A stretch of DNA of 64,000 nt, from NCBI GenBank assembly GCA_938084905.1, contig CALKEQ010000004.1, positions 62,001-126,000 of the forward strand, read 5' to 3'. The DNA is from an uncultured bacterium (lineage in GTDB: Bacteria; Desulfobacterota; Syntrophorhabdia; Syntrophorhabdales; JANXAF01). The position numbers and the translations under genes are program-made. This document shows, one piece after another, positions 27,794 through 37,431 of this stretch. How positions within the stretch are numbered: the first letter of the stretch is position 1; every line of letters begins with the position of its first letter. The notes under the pieces were generated by a model. That model saw only the letters and a list, made by a program, of their open reading frames with translations, was not told the DNA's origin and did no database searches.

Positions 27794-29160
27794 CTCGAAT
27801 CCAAACGCTTCTTTGCGTACTCAAGTGCCTCCTCCCTGGTTCTGATTTCTCCTGCCAGCTGCTTTTCCCTTATCTCGTTTAGAACCTTTCCAAGGAAGGG
27901 CCCTTCTTTGAAACCCATTGAGAGAAGGTCATATCCATCTACTATTTTTGGAGGCGGCTTCTTTAAAAATTCTTTGTAAATCCCCATCGTCTCCCTAGAG
28001 TACTTAAGAACTTTTGATGTCGTTTCGTTTCTCTTCCCCTCTGTAGTTCCAAACATGTCGCAAATGGTAAGAAGTATGAGAGAAGGGGTCAATTTCCCCA
28101 TTTTCAGAATTAGCCTTCTTGTTGCCCTCAACGTTGGGGTCTCTTTGTTTAGGAGGAATATCCACATGTGGTTCTTTACAAGTTCAAGGATGGCCCTCAT
28201 TTCTTGGTTACTGAATCTGAGCCTATCGAGTATGTTCTTTGCAAGCTCAACGGATATTTTTTCGTGGCCGAAGAAGTGCACGATCCCCTTTTCTTGATCA
28301 AAAGAAAACGTATAGGGCTTACCAAGGTCGTGAAATAGAAGAGCATAGGCAACTTGCAGAATTTCGTCCTTTTTTAGGGAGGTAATCCGATTGTACTTTT
28401 TCAAAAATTTAAGTCCAAAAAGGGCATGCTCTAAAGTCCTCAATTTTAGGCCCTTTTTCTGATCAAATTCTTTTAGCTCCTTAAGTTCTGGAAAGATCTC
28501 GTAAAGAAGACCAGTCTCCTCGGCTATCTTTAAAGTTTCATATGCCAAATCTGACCCTAAGATAATGTCTAGCTCGTACTTTATCCTCTCTCCTGCCACG
28601 TTCTTTATTCTCTCCTTGTTTCTTGATATAGCCTCTTTTGCTTGAGGAACGAGACTGAAGCCCCAAAGAGTGGCAAAATGTCTTAGTGCTTTTAGCATCC
28701 TTAAAGGATCGAGAATAATAACACTCTCATCAGGGAATCGTATGATCCTATTTTTTAAGTCGTCGAGTCCATCTAAAATGTCGACGATCTTCTCACTTTT
28801 TAGATCGTACGCAAGAGCATTTATCGTTAAATCCCTTCTTTTCAGATCCTCTTCGATACTCCCGTTCATAAGAGTGATGTCGACTGTAAGGTGCCGATGA
28901 CAGAGTCTATATGCGTGGAGGGGTTTCTTCCCGAGTACAAAGGACTTTTTTCTAAAGAATTCCTCAAATTTAGTTATGTCTTCCTCTTCGGATATGGAAA
29001 AGTCCAGATCCCTTGGCCTAAGACCCAATACTAGATCCCTTATGGCCCCACCAACGAGATATACTTGACCCTTTAATCCTTTCGACTTTAATCCTCTAAT
29101 TACTTTTAGGTTCTTTAGCTTCTCAGTAAGTTCATGTGAAGATTCATACCTTCTCTGCAA
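27790..29160 (-). CDS. CCA-adding enzyme / poly(A) polymerase family nucleotidyltransferase with HD domain
   Basis: 456 residues. The class II nucleotidyltransferase head has VYLVGGAIRDLVLG and the D-x-D pair in RPRDLDFSI, then RRDLTINALAYD and LDPLRMLKALRHF. A C-terminal HD phosphohydrolase domain contains LLFHDLGKPYTF and FFGHEKIS. CCA addition versus poly(A) polymerase cannot be told by eye. The tRNA-Gln gene in this window lacks an encoded CCA, so a CCA-adding enzyme is needed. The start is TTG 29160 inside the previous gene. The stop shares a CTAG palindrome with the convergent acyl-CoA dehydrogenase stop. Confidence 0.88.
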   Translation of the reverse strand: MQRRYESSHELTEKLKNLKVIRGLKSKGLKGQVYLVGGAIRDLVLGLRPRDLDFSISEEEDITKFEEFFRKKSFVLGKKPLHAYRLCHRHLTVDITLMNGSIEEDLKRRDLTINALAYDLKSEKIVDILDGLDDLKNRIIRFPDESVIILDPLRMLKALRHFATLWGFSLVPQAKEAISRNKERIKNVAGERIKYELDIILGSDLAYETLKIAEETGLLYEIFPELKELKEFDQKKGLKLRTLEHALFGLKFLKKYNRITSLKKDEILQVAYALLFHDLGKPYTFSFDQEKGIVHFFGHEKISVELAKNILDRLRFSNQEMRAILELVKNHMWIFLLNKETPTLRATRRLILKMGKLTPSLILLTICDMFGTTEGKRNETTSKVLKYSRETMGIYKEFLKKPPPKIVDGYDLLSMGFKEGPFLGKVLNEIREKQLAGEIRTREEALEYAKKRLDSS

Positions 29161-29728
29161 GGTTCCTCATTTCCCTCGCTACCTTCCTTATTGAATCTGT
29201 CATCTCCAAAAAAAGGTAGGATGCTTTAGGCATGCAGATACCCGTGATTAGGCGTTTCTGATGGGTTGTGTCAAATTCGTAGGCCATCTTAATCGTACGG
29301 TCGGTCCTTTCCTCGATTTTCTCCTTAAGCTCAGGATTTTTCGTGATGATAAAGTCCCTTACATCTCTCAATACCTTCTCAATCTCCTCTGTAAGGTCAT
29401 TAATCTCTTTTTTTGCTCTGTCACTGAAGAGAACATGCGACTCAAGTTTTGTAATCATCTTCTGCACAAGGTTTTCGATTCCTGAAGCTACCATCTGAGC
29501 GGAGACAAGGAGATCTATCGCTTTCTTATCCACATCGTCCTTCTCTTGTTTCTTTGTTATACTTTCGAAAAAAGGCAGACTGGACTTTATGATTTCCCTA
29601 AAATTCCTGAGCCCTTCCTTTAGTGTTTTTCCATTTTCCCTGTCAAATCCTTCCCTTATACTTTTAAAGACTGGAAGAGCTTTATCGAACATTTCTTGAA
29701 AAACGGATAGAACCTCTTTTTCTTCCAC
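29144..29728 (-). CDS. All-helical PhoU-like protein of unknown function
   Basis: 194 residues from a GTG with a GGGGG ribosome-binding site. The sequence is amphipathic and helical throughout, with charged heptads such as IEEDLT-type patterns (EINDLTEEIEKVLRDVRDF) reminiscent of PhoU or Pit-accessory helical bundles. No catalytic motif or membrane segment is seen. It is followed by the CCA-type gene (17-nt overlap) and preceded by the small EF-Tu-domain-like gene (13 bp). The similarity to PhoU is suggestive only. Confidence 0.65.
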   Translation of the reverse strand: MEEKEVLSVFQEMFDKALPVFKSIREGFDRENGKTLKEGLRNFREIIKSSLPFFESITKKQEKDDVDKKAIDLLVSAQMVASGIENLVQKMITKLESHVLFSDRAKKEINDLTEEIEKVLRDVRDFIITKNPELKEKIEERTDRTIKMAYEFDTTHQKRLITGICMPKASYLFLEMTDSIRKVAREMRNLAEKV

Positions 29729-29741
29729 AGTTTCCCCCCAT

Positions 29742-29999
29742 TCATTCTTTCAAAATGTAAACCAGATCCCCTTCCCTTACCTTTTCCTTCACCTTTATCC
29801 CAACATCTTGCCCTTTCGTGGCCCTCTCAACTGGAACGTGTTCAATCTGCATCGATTCTATTTTCTGTTCAAAGTCAGTGGTGTGCCCCTTTATCCTTAT
29901 TGTATCTCCGACCTTTAGCTCTCCTTCAGTGATCTTTATTGCGGCGACCTGTATTTTTGAGAAGAACTTTTCAACTCTGCCCGCAAGTACTTCCTCCAT
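29742..29999 (-). CDS. Stand-alone EF-Tu domain 2-like protein
   Basis: 85 residues forming one beta-barrel of the translation-factor domain II type: VEKFFSKIQVAAIKITEGELKVGDTIRIKG, then VPVERATKGQDVGIKVKEKVREGDLVY. There is no GTPase domain. Comparable small proteins are annotated as translation elongation factor-like proteins, and a similar domain ends U32 peptidases. A clear ribosome-binding site (GGGGGG) precedes the ATG. A tRNA or ribosome contact is plausible from the fold, and the CCA-type gene nearby fits, but no function is established. Confidence 0.8.
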   Translation of the reverse strand: MEEVLAGRVEKFFSKIQVAAIKITEGELKVGDTIRIKGHTTDFEQKIESMQIEHVPVERATKGQDVGIKVKEKVREGDLVYILKE

Positions 30000-30054
30000 T
30001 TTGTCCCCCCATTTTTTTCTTTAATAGATATCACGATGGAATCGAAAGTTAAAC

Positions 30055-31065
30055 TCATTTTTTGTACTCCTTTATTCTCTCCCTCATCTCCTCGTATCTG
30101 AAAAGCCTTTTAAAATCTACAAGACCCGCAAGTGCGCGCGATTCTGTTCTTACACCTATTTCCTCAAGTACAGAAACGGCGTTTAATCCCCCTACAACCA
30201 CCGCCCCTACCCTCCCCTCAAATACTGGAATTTCCAAAAGGCTCTGGCCTGGCAAACCCATCTCCAAAAGCCCTCCAAGGCCTATCCTTCGCATCCTTTC
30301 AGCAATCTGTAGAACTTCCTCTCTGCTTTCAGATGGAAATTCCCTGAAGCTCGCACCTATTTTTCCATTTCCACTGTGAAGTGCACCTAGATAATCCGTC
30401 ATGCCGCTTTTCACAAATATTTCGAGTGGATCGAGTGTGGTACCTTCGTACATTATGATTTCCAGGAACCTGAAAGGCTTTCCATTTTTTAACTCGAGAA
30501 GTCCCCCGAATCTTGAGATCGTGGGTATCCCATGCTTTAGGAGCACACCGTTTAATGTTATGGAACATACTGTCCCCACACCTATCATTCCGTCAGGAAC
30601 GGATATGCCATTTAGCCTCTCACCTGGCTTAAAAAAGGTGACAAGCTCTCCCATTGTGTATCCCTTCTCAAAGATTTTCTCAACAAAGGAGATGTTATTC
30701 TCGAATTTCCTTGCATCTACAAGCGTGAAATTTACCACCACTTTTCCGCTCAGAGTGTTTATGTCGAAGTCCATTGTGTAAGCCATCTGATCGATCTTTG
30801 CGGAAAGAAAGCCAACTTTCTCTATTACATGGGAGGACATGGTCTCTTCAAGTCCCCTTTCAGTTATTTCGTATCCCTTCTTTCCTTTCTTACGTGTCAG
30901 ACCCTTCGATGCCATCTCCCTCAAGTGAAATCTGACAGTTCTCTCACTGATTCTGTAACCTAGATAGGAGAGAAGCTCTGTTAGTCTCCGGCTGGAGGAT
31001 GGTCCGTTCATTTTCTTTAAGATATTGAGTATGGTAAGTTGTTTTTTCCTTGCCTCTTCTCGCAT
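30055..31065 (-). CDS. NrpR-like (DUF128) transcriptional repressor with N-terminal winged helix
   Basis: 336 residues. An N-terminal winged-helix domain (RKKQLTILNILKKMNGPSSS ... RISERTVRFHLREMASKGL) is followed by the DUF128/NrpR regulatory domain (about residues 85-310), with VPDGMIGVGTVCSITLNGVLL, KHGIPTISRFGGLLE and GLGGLLEMGLPGQSLLEIP. In methanogenic archaea NrpR represses nitrogen-assimilation genes and is released by 2-oxoglutarate; bacterial homologues are less studied. The start is ATG 31065 with AGGAGG five bases upstream; an upstream in-frame codon (31161) would place the promoter inside the gene. It is divergent from a glutamate-synthase-like gene, which fits nitrogen regulation. 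Confidence 0.88.
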   Translation of the reverse strand: MREEARKKQLTILNILKKMNGPSSSRRLTELLSYLGYRISERTVRFHLREMASKGLTRKKGKKGYEITERGLEETMSSHVIEKVGFLSAKIDQMAYTMDFDINTLSGKVVVNFTLVDARKFENNISFVEKIFEKGYTMGELVTFFKPGERLNGISVPDGMIGVGTVCSITLNGVLLKHGIPTISRFGGLLELKNGKPFRFLEIIMYEGTTLDPLEIFVKSGMTDYLGALHSGNGKIGASFREFPSESREEVLQIAERMRRIGLGGLLEMGLPGQSLLEIPVFEGRVGAVVVGGLNAVSVLEEIGVRTESRALAGLVDFKRLFRYEEMRERIKEYKK

Positions 31066-31077
31066 CTTTCCCTCCTT

Positions 31078-31097
31078 TTCTGGCAATATTGCCAGAA
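31078..31097. promoter_or_regulatory. Perfect 20-bp palindrome, probable operator of the nrpR-like gene
   Basis: TTCTGGCAATATTGCCAGAA reads identically on both strands. It lies 13 bp before the nrpR-like start codon and overlaps the predicted transcription start (about 31094), the right place for autorepression. Related half-sites, AATATTTGCCAG at 31141-31152 and ATTATTTGCCAA at 31224-31235, lie in the same divergent region. NrpR from methanogens recognises GGAA-N6-TTCC, so this would be a different motif. Confidence 0.65.
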
Positions 31098-31100
31098 TAT

Positions 31101-31130
31101 ATTTTACGTTTTTTCTGGACCGTTTGTAAA
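31101..31130 (-). promoter_or_regulatory. Putative sigma70 promoter of the nrpR-like gene
   Basis: Minus-strand TTTACA (31130-31125), an 18-bp spacer and TAAAAT (31106-31101). The predicted start falls inside the 20-bp palindrome. Confidence 0.5.
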
Positions 31131-31166
31131 CATAGGCATCAATATTTGCCAGGTTCTTCATTTTAC

Positions 31167-31196
31167 TTGACTTTTGGCTAATCGAAATGATAAAAG
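31167..31196 (+). promoter_or_regulatory. Putative sigma70 promoter of the glutamate-synthase-like gene
   Basis: TTGACT (31167-31172), an 18-bp spacer and TAAAAG (31191-31196), giving a start near 31203 and a leader of about 69 nt that contains one TTGCCA half-site and an 8-bp GTTCCGGC/GCCGGAAC inverted repeat (31215-31251). Confidence 0.45.
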
Positions 31197-31271
31197 TTAG
31201 GAGATCTTTAGCCTGTTCCGGCGATTATTTGCCAAATGAAAAAGCCGGAACCAACGCAAAAGGAGGTTACC

Positions 31272-32927
31272 ATGATAGAATGGCCAAAATCGAACGACGT
31301 CCTCGGTACCGTAAATAGGGGTAATCCGGCAGAATCCGGACTATGTACTCTTTGCAGGGCAGACTGCAGGGGAAAATGTGAGACATGGCTTTCGAGTCTA
31401 AAGGGAAGAAAGATGCTCTATCCTAGGGACTTTGGGATGGTGACGGCTGGTAGCAGCAATACCTGTCACATCGGTGTTTCCTACAATTCTTTAAGAATTT
31501 TGGGGTACAATTATGGAGCTAGGGGCCTTGCGAGTGGCCTTTCGTCCTCTCCGGATGACTGTATCTTTCCGAATGTGAAACTGGAGACGGAATTTGGCAA
31601 TGAGCAAAAAACAAAAGTTAGGATTCCGGTTATAACCGGTGCATTAGGCTCAACCCTTATCGCCCAGAAGTACTGGAATCCTCTCGCAATAGGAGCCGCT
31701 CTCACAGGAATACCGATAGTTGTCGGAGAAAATGTTGTAGGAATAGACAAGCAGGCTGTTATAGAGAAGGGAAGGGTAAAAGAAGCTCCAGAACTCGACA
31801 GGCGTATTGAGACCTACTTAAGGTACTTTGACGGTTACGGTGGTATATTTGTTCAGATGAATGTGGAAGACACGAGAAATGGAGTAGCTGAGTACGTTAT
31901 AGAGAAGTACGGAGACAAAATTATAATAGAGCTAAAATGGGGGCAGGGTGCGAAAAGCATAGGCGGAGAGATTCAGGTCGACAGCATAGAGTACGCGTTA
32001 TTTTTAAAGGAGAGGGGTTACATAGTTGATCCCGATCCAACAAAGCCCGAGGTTCAGAAAGCTTTCAAGGCTGGATCCATAAGGAGCTTTGCACGCCATT
32101 CTAGACTCGGATATACCGACCTCTCCTCTGCAGAAGAAGTTTACGAGGCTTTCTCCAAGTCTGTGAACTATTTGAGAAGTCTCGGATATAAGAGGATTTC
32201 TTTGAAGACTGGTTCCTACGGGATGGAAGCTTTAGCCCTGGCCATAAAATTGGCATCGGAATTTGGCATAGACCTTCTCACTGTGGATGGCTCTGGTGGT
32301 GGTACAGGGATGAGCCCATGGAACATGATGGAATCATGGGGTGTTCCCTCAATACTTCTACATGCAAAGGCCTACGAATACGCCTCCATACTGGCTGAAA
32401 GAGGAGAGAGAGTGGTTGATATGGCCTTTGCGGGAGGTCTTGCAAGGGAAGATCACATATTTAAGGCCCTTGCACTTGGGGCTCCATTTGTTAAACTTGT
32501 GTCAATGGGAAGGGCGCTAATGATACCCGCATTTGTAGGCTCAAATATTGAGGGTGTCTTAAGACCTGAAAGGAAGAAGATAGTAAACGGTAACTGGGAC
32601 GATCTGCCTCCAGCAGTAAAAGAAGTAGGAACGACCCCTGAAGAGATCTTCGCCGGTTACTTTGAAGTTCAGAAAAAAGTAGGAGAAGATGAGATGAAGA
32701 ACATCCCCTTTGGGGCAATTGCCATGTGGACCCTCATGGATAAGATCTCAGCCGGACTTCAGCAGCTCTTGGCAGGAGCGAGGAAATTTTCCGTTTCTGA
32801 GATATCACGAGATGATATAGCCTCAGCAAACAGAGAAACGGAGAGGGAGACAAAAATACCCTTCATAACGGATGCTCAAGACGAAAGGGCAAAGGAGATA
32901 CTTACAAAGGGTTTTAAAAAGGGATAG
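31272..32927 (+). CDS. FMN-binding glutamate synthase family protein
   Basis: 551 residues. It corresponds to the FMN-binding synthase domain of GltB (large-subunit central region) without the glutaminase domain: GALGSTLIAQKYWNPLAIGA, VDGSGGGTGMSPWNMMESWG and AGGLAREDHIFKALALGA. An N-terminal Cys cluster (CTLCRADCRGKCE) may bind a metal or Fe-S centre. In anaerobes related stand-alone proteins are common and their physiological reaction is not settled; a role in ammonia assimilation or a glutamate redox reaction is inferred. ATG 31272 has AGGAGG five bases upstream. Divergent from the nrpR-like gene. Confidence 0.88.
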   Translation: MIEWPKSNDVLGTVNRGNPAESGLCTLCRADCRGKCETWLSSLKGRKMLYPRDFGMVTAGSSNTCHIGVSYNSLRILGYNYGARGLASGLSSSPDDCIFPNVKLETEFGNEQKTKVRIPVITGALGSTLIAQKYWNPLAIGAALTGIPIVVGENVVGIDKQAVIEKGRVKEAPELDRRIETYLRYFDGYGGIFVQMNVEDTRNGVAEYVIEKYGDKIIIELKWGQGAKSIGGEIQVDSIEYALFLKERGYIVDPDPTKPEVQKAFKAGSIRSFARHSRLGYTDLSSAEEVYEAFSKSVNYLRSLGYKRISLKTGSYGMEALALAIKLASEFGIDLLTVDGSGGGTGMSPWNMMESWGVPSILLHAKAYEYASILAERGERVVDMAFAGGLAREDHIFKALALGAPFVKLVSMGRALMIPAFVGSNIEGVLRPERKKIVNGNWDDLPPAVKEVGTTPEEIFAGYFEVQKKVGEDEMKNIPFGAIAMWTLMDKISAGLQQLLAGARKFSVSEISRDDIASANRETERETKIPFITDAQDERAKEILTKGFKKG

Positions 32928-32934
32928 TAAAGGT

Positions 32935-32972
32935 CGAAAGCAAAGAAGGGGGTTACCCCTTTTTTGCTTTCG
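32935..32972 (+). terminator. Strong stem-loop after the glutamate-synthase-like gene
   Basis: A 17-bp stem (32935-32951 with 32956-32972, one G-U pair) closed by the loop GTTA, 7 bp after the stop codon. The 3' arm contains a run of six T. There is no separate U-tract after the stem, so it may act as a terminator with the U-run inside, or as an mRNA 3'-end stabiliser. Confidence 0.65.
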
Positions 32973-33044
32973 TAAAGTTCGATTCCATTTTTTGCAGCTA
33001 TATGAAAAACCTCGGAAAGAAACCAGGTCCTTAAAAGTTTTTCC

Positions 33045-33073
33045 TTGTCATAAAAAAGCTCAAATGGTATACT
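33045..33073 (+). promoter_or_regulatory. Putative sigma70 promoter of carAB
   Basis: TTGTCA (33045-33050), exactly 17 bp, then TATACT (33068-33073). The predicted start is near 33080, giving a leader of about 36 nt before carA. No pyrimidine-sensing attenuator or arginine box was recognised. Confidence 0.65.
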
Positions 33074-33115
33074 TATTGCCGATTTTTAGCTCTCACCACC
33101 CGGGATACCCTAAGA

Positions 33116-34231
33116 ATGAAAGCGTACATAGCTTTAGAAGACGGAACAATTTTTGAAGGAAAAAGTGTGTTCTTTGAGGGTGAGAGGGATGGAGAGATAG
33201 TATTCAATACGAGTATGACCGGTTACCAGGAAATCATGACAGATCCGTCATACAAGGGACAGATCGTCATTATGACATACCCTCATATAGGCAACTACGG
33301 AGTAAACGATGAGGATATCGAATCCTTCTCTCCTAAAATAGAGGGTTTCATAGTAAGGGAGTTAAGTAAGACGGCAAGTAACCACAGGGCAAAGGACAAC
33401 TTACTTTCCTACTGCATAGAACATAACGTTTTTTTAGTAGAAGAGGTTGATACTAGGGCACTTACAAAGCATATAAGGGTGAAAGGAGCGATGAAGGGTA
33501 TTATCTCGACAGTTGACTCAAATCCTGAAAGTCTTGTCAGGAAGGCAAAAAAGGCAAGAGGAATCGTAGGTGTGGATCTTGTGAGGGAAGTCACCTGTGA
33601 GAAGCCGTACTTGTGGGAGAATGGGGAAAGAAAGAGCATCGAATCTTTCAGAAGGGACGGAGAAAAACCTCTCTGTGTAGTCTTTGACTTCGGTGTAAAG
33701 CTGAATATCCTGAGGCTTCTCGAAAGCGTGGGATGTCAGGTTATAGTTGTTCCAGCTTCAACAAGTGCAGAACAAATCCTCGACTTTAAACCCCACGGTG
33801 TCATGCTATCGAATGGTCCAGGTGATCCGGAGGCTATCCCGTACGCTGTGGAAGAGATAAAGAAGCTTTTGGGAAGGGTTCCAATTTTTGGGATATGCCT
33901 CGGACAGCAACTCATCGGCCTCTCTTTAGGTGGAAAGACGTATAAACTGAAATTTGGCCACAGAGGTGCAAATCAACCTATAAAGGAGCTTTCATCAGGA
34001 AAGGTCTACATTGCTTCTGAAAATCATGGCTTCGCAGTTGATGTAAACACACTTGTTGACAAAAGGGTTAAGGTGACGCACGTGAACTTAAACGATTTTA
34101 CCGTTGAGGGACTGGAGCACGAAATTTATCCCTTATTCTCTGTTCAGTTTCATCCAGAAGCATCGCCTGGCCCCCACGATTCTTACGGCCTTTTCAAAAA
34201 GTTCAAGGAAATGATGGAATCTTATGCCTAA
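33116..34231 (+). CDS. carA: Carbamoyl phosphate synthase small (glutaminase) chain
   Basis: 371 residues. The N-terminal domain ([31 protein letters not shown]) is typical, and the class I glutaminase has its nucleophile Cys in [10 protein letters not shown] (about residue 260) and the His/Glu in [11 protein letters not shown]. It supplies ammonia to CarB for carbamoyl phosphate used in pyrimidine and arginine synthesis. No clear ribosome-binding site precedes the ATG. The stop overlaps the carB ATG by 8 nt. Confidence 0.97.
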   Translation: MKAYIALEDGTIFEGKSVFFEGERDGEIVFNTSMTGYQEIMTDPSYKGQIVIMTYPHIGNYGVNDEDIESFSPKIEGFIVRELSKTASNHRAKDNLLSYCIEHNVFLVEEVDTRALTKHIRVKGAMKGIISTVDSNPESLVRKAKKARGIVGVDLVREVTCEKPYLWENGERKSIESFRRDGEKPLCVVFDFGVKLNILRLLESVGCQVIVVPASTSAEQILDFKPHGVMLSNGPGDPEAIPYAVEEIKKLLGRVPIFGICLGQQLIGLSLGGKTYKLKFGHRGANQPIKELSSGKVYIASENHGFAVDVNTLVDKRVKVTHVNLNDFTVEGLEHEIYPLFSVQFHPEASPGPHDSYGLFKKFKEMMESYA

Positions 34232-37200
34232 AAGGGATGATCTGAAAAGTGTCCTAATCATCGGGTCAGGTCCAATTGTGATAGGGCAAGCCTGTGAGTT
34301 CGATTACTCAGGGAGTCAGGCATGCAAGGCCTTAAAGGAGGAAGGGATTAAGGTTATCCTTGTGAACAGTAATCCGGCAACAATAATGACAGATCCAGAT
34401 ATGGCAGACAGGGTGTATATCGAACCTCTAACTCCAACCGTACTTGAATCGATAATAGAGAAAGAAAGACCTTCAGCCATACTTCCCACGTTGGGAGGAC
34501 AGACAGGACTTAATCTTGCAACTATCCTATATGAAAGAGGGGTACTTGAAAAGTACGGGGTCGAAATCATAGGCGCCAACTACATGGCCATAAAGAAGGC
34601 TGAGGACAGATTGGAATTTAAAAAGGCAATGAATAGAATAGGGCTCGACATTCCAAGAAGTGCTCTTGCTTACTCTCTTGAGGAAGCAAAAAGGGCTGTT
34701 AAAGAAATAGGGTTTCCGGTCATAATAAGACCGAGTTATACCCTTGGTGGGACAGGTGCCTCATGCGCTTACAATATAGAGGAATTTGAAGACCTTGCAG
34801 TAAGGGGAATAGAAAGCAGCCTAATTGGGGAAATCCTTATAGAGGAATCCGTTATAGGTTGGAAGGAATTTGAACTTGAGGTTATGAGGGACAAAAATGA
34901 CAACGTCGTAATAATATGCTCAATTGAAAATGTGGATCCAATGGGTATTCACACAGGCGACAGCATAACTGTTGCGCCTGCCCAAACTCTAACAGACAAA
35001 GAGTACCAGAAGATGAGGGACTGGGCAATAAAGATTATAAGAGAGATAGGTGTAGAGACAGGAGGTTCTAACATCCAGTTTGCAGTCAACCCAGAAACTG
35101 GCAGAATGGTTGTAATAGAGATGAACCCAAGGGTCTCAAGAAGTTCTGCACTTGCTTCAAAGGCAACAGGTTTCCCAATTGCCAAAATAGCAGCAAAACT
35201 CGCCATAGGTTACACACTTGATGAAATAAAGAATGACATAACAAAGAAAACGCCTGCCTCATTTGAGCCAACAATAGATTACTGCGTTGTAAAGGTGCCA
35301 AGATTTGCATTCGAGAAGTTCAAAGGTGCAGATGAGACGCTTACTGTGCAGATGAAATCGGTTGGGGAAACAATGGCAATAGGAAGAACATTTAAGGAGG
35401 CGCTCCAGAAGGGATTTAGGTCCCTTGAGATAGGAGTAAGCGGAATAATAAATGAAAAAATAAGGGAAGTTGAACCGGAGGTACTGAGACAAAAGCTTAT
35501 AGTCCCAAATAAGGACCGCATCTTCTACATTTGCTATGCACTCAAAAACGGCTACTCCATAGACGAGGTATATTCGCTTACAAAGATAGATAGGTGGTTC
35601 TTGAGTCAGATCTCAGAAATACTTGACTGCGAGAGAGAGATCATCGAAAGTAAAGGATCCATCTCAAGGGAAACTATGTTGAAAGCGAAAAGGTACGGCT
35701 TCTCAGATAAGTACATAGGTTACCATCTGGGAATGGAAGAGATGGAAGTGAGAAAAAAGAGAAAGGAGCTTGGTATAGAGAGCGTTTTCAAACTTGTTGA
35801 TACCTGTGCAGCCGAATTTGAGGCTGAAACCCCTTACTACTATTCAACTTACGAGTCGGAGGACGAGTCGAGAATCTCAAACAGAAAAAAGATCATGATA
35901 ATAGGCGGAGGACCAAACAGAATTGGACAGGGAATAGAGTTCGATTACTGTTGTGTGCATGCAGCTTTGGCCCTCAAGGAACTTGGATATGAAACTATAA
36001 TGGTAAATAGTAACCCTGAGACTGTGAGCACAGACTACGACACATCGGACAAACTTTACTTCGAGCCACTAACCTTTGAAAACGTAATGGACATTGTGGA
36101 GAAGGAGAAACCGGACGGGGTAATTGTTCAGTTTGGAGGACAGACCCCTCTCAATCTCACGGTTCAACTCGCAAAAGCAGGGGTCAAAATAATAGGAACA
36201 CCTCCCGAATCTATAGATATCGCTGAAGATAGGGAAAAATTCAAAAACCTGATAAGTAGGCTTAATCTAAAACAACCTGATAGTGAAACTGCCTTTTCAT
36301 TTGAGGAAGCAAGAAGGGCTGCTCGACGAATAGGTTACCCTGTTATGGTTAGGCCTTCATATGTACTTGGTGGTAGGGCAATGGAAATAGTTTACAATGA
36401 TGAAGACCTTATGGACTTTATAGCAAAGGCGGCTGAGGCGTCTCCAGATAAGCCTATTCTTGTAGACAAATTCTTAGAGGATGCTATAGAGATAGATGTG
36501 GATGCCGTATGTGACGGAGAAAGGTGCGTAATTGCTGGGATTATGGAACACATTGAAGAGGCGGGTATTCATTCTGGGGATAGTGCCTGTGTTATACCAC
36601 CTTACTCCCTTTCTGAAGAGACAATTGCGAAAATAAAAAAGCAGACTGAGATCCTCGCCTTAGAACTGAATGTGGTCGGTCTTATAAACATTCAGTACGC
36701 GGTCAAGGACGATGGCATATACGTCTTGGAAGTAAATCCGAGGGCAAGTAGGACAGTGCCCTTTGTAAGTAAGGCAACTGGAGTCCAGTGGGCAAAGATT
36801 GCGGCAAAGGTTATGACTGGTTTGAAACTGAATGAGCTTGGGATTGAAAAAGAAATTGAACTTAAACATTTCGCAGTGAAGGAGGCTGTTTTCCCATTTG
36901 ACAAGTTCCACGGAATAGACCCTGTTTTAGGACCTGAAATGAAATCGACTGGAGAGGTTATGGGTATAGATTACAGTTTTGGTGCGGCCTTCTTAAAATC
37001 CCAGCTTGCGGCAGGAATGGAACTTCCGAGGGAGGGTAATGTGCTATTCAGTGTGAAGAACAAGGATAAAAGGAACATAGTGCTTATAGCAAAAAAACTC
37101 CAGGACCTCGGATTTAGAATATTTGCCACAAAAGGGACGGGAAAGGTTTTGCAAAATGGAGGTATAGATGTGACATTCGTTAATAAGGTCTCAGAAGGGA

Positions 37201-37427
37201 GACCGCACATTGTGGATATGATAAAGAACGGTGAACTTCACTTCATCGTTAACACACCAAGCGGAAGACATCCAAAGATGGACGAAATCCTCATAAGGAC
37301 AAACGCTGTTCAATACAGAATCCCTTATACCACCACCCTTTCCGGTGCACAGGCAGCAACATACGCAATTGAGTATTTAAAAACTGGCAAGATTAACGTA
37401 AAGGCCCTCCAGGACTATTTTGCGTAA
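34224..37427 (+). CDS. carB: Carbamoyl phosphate synthase large chain
   Basis: 1067 residues with the usual internal duplication: two ATP-grasp synthetase halves, each starting with a [17 protein letters not shown] or [16 protein letters not shown] motif, a central oligomerisation segment, and the C-terminal MGS-like allosteric domain ([15 protein letters not shown]). Length is normal for the family. It combines bicarbonate, ammonia and two ATP. It overlaps carA by 8 nt and runs to within 4 bp of mnmG. Confidence 0.97.
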   Translation: MPKRDDLKSVLIIGSGPIVIGQACEFDYSGSQACKALKEEGIKVILVNSNPATIMTDPDMADRVYIEPLTPTVLESIIEKERPSAILPTLGGQTGLNLATILYERGVLEKYGVEIIGANYMAIKKAEDRLEFKKAMNRIGLDIPRSALAYSLEEAKRAVKEIGFPVIIRPSYTLGGTGASCAYNIEEFEDLAVRGIESSLIGEILIEESVIGWKEFELEVMRDKNDNVVIICSIENVDPMGIHTGDSITVAPAQTLTDKEYQKMRDWAIKIIREIGVETGGSNIQFAVNPETGRMVVIEMNPRVSRSSALASKATGFPIAKIAAKLAIGYTLDEIKNDITKKTPASFEPTIDYCVVKVPRFAFEKFKGADETLTVQMKSVGETMAIGRTFKEALQKGFRSLEIGVSGIINEKIREVEPEVLRQKLIVPNKDRIFYICYALKNGYSIDEVYSLTKIDRWFLSQISEILDCEREIIESKGSISRETMLKAKRYGFSDKYIGYHLGMEEMEVRKKRKELGIESVFKLVDTCAAEFEAETPYYYSTYESEDESRISNRKKIMIIGGGPNRIGQGIEFDYCCVHAALALKELGYETIMVNSNPETVSTDYDTSDKLYFEPLTFENVMDIVEKEKPDGVIVQFGGQTPLNLTVQLAKAGVKIIGTPPESIDIAEDREKFKNLISRLNLKQPDSETAFSFEEARRAARRIGYPVMVRPSYVLGGRAMEIVYNDEDLMDFIAKAAEASPDKPILVDKFLEDAIEIDVDAVCDGERCVIAGIMEHIEEAGIHSGDSACVIPPYSLSEETIAKIKKQTEILALELNVVGLINIQYAVKDDGIYVLEVNPRASRTVPFVSKATGVQWAKIAAKVMTGLKLNELGIEKEIELKHFAVKEAVFPFDKFHGIDPVLGPEMKSTGEVMGIDYSFGAAFLKSQLAAGMELPREGNVLFSVKNKDKRNIVLIAKKLQDLGFRIFATKGTGKVLQNGGIDVTFVNKVSEGRPHIVDMIKNGELHFIVNTPSGRHPKMDEILIRTNAVQYRIPYTTTLSGAQAATYAIEYLKTGKINVKALQDYFA

Positions 37428-37431
37428 AAAT

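Noticed and set aside
31215-31251. GTTCCGGC/GCCGGAAC inverted repeat as an NrpR operator or terminator
   Set aside because: The two arms are 21 nt apart, inconsistent with the GGAA-N6-TTCC pattern, and there is no U-tract. It may be a weak leader hairpin.
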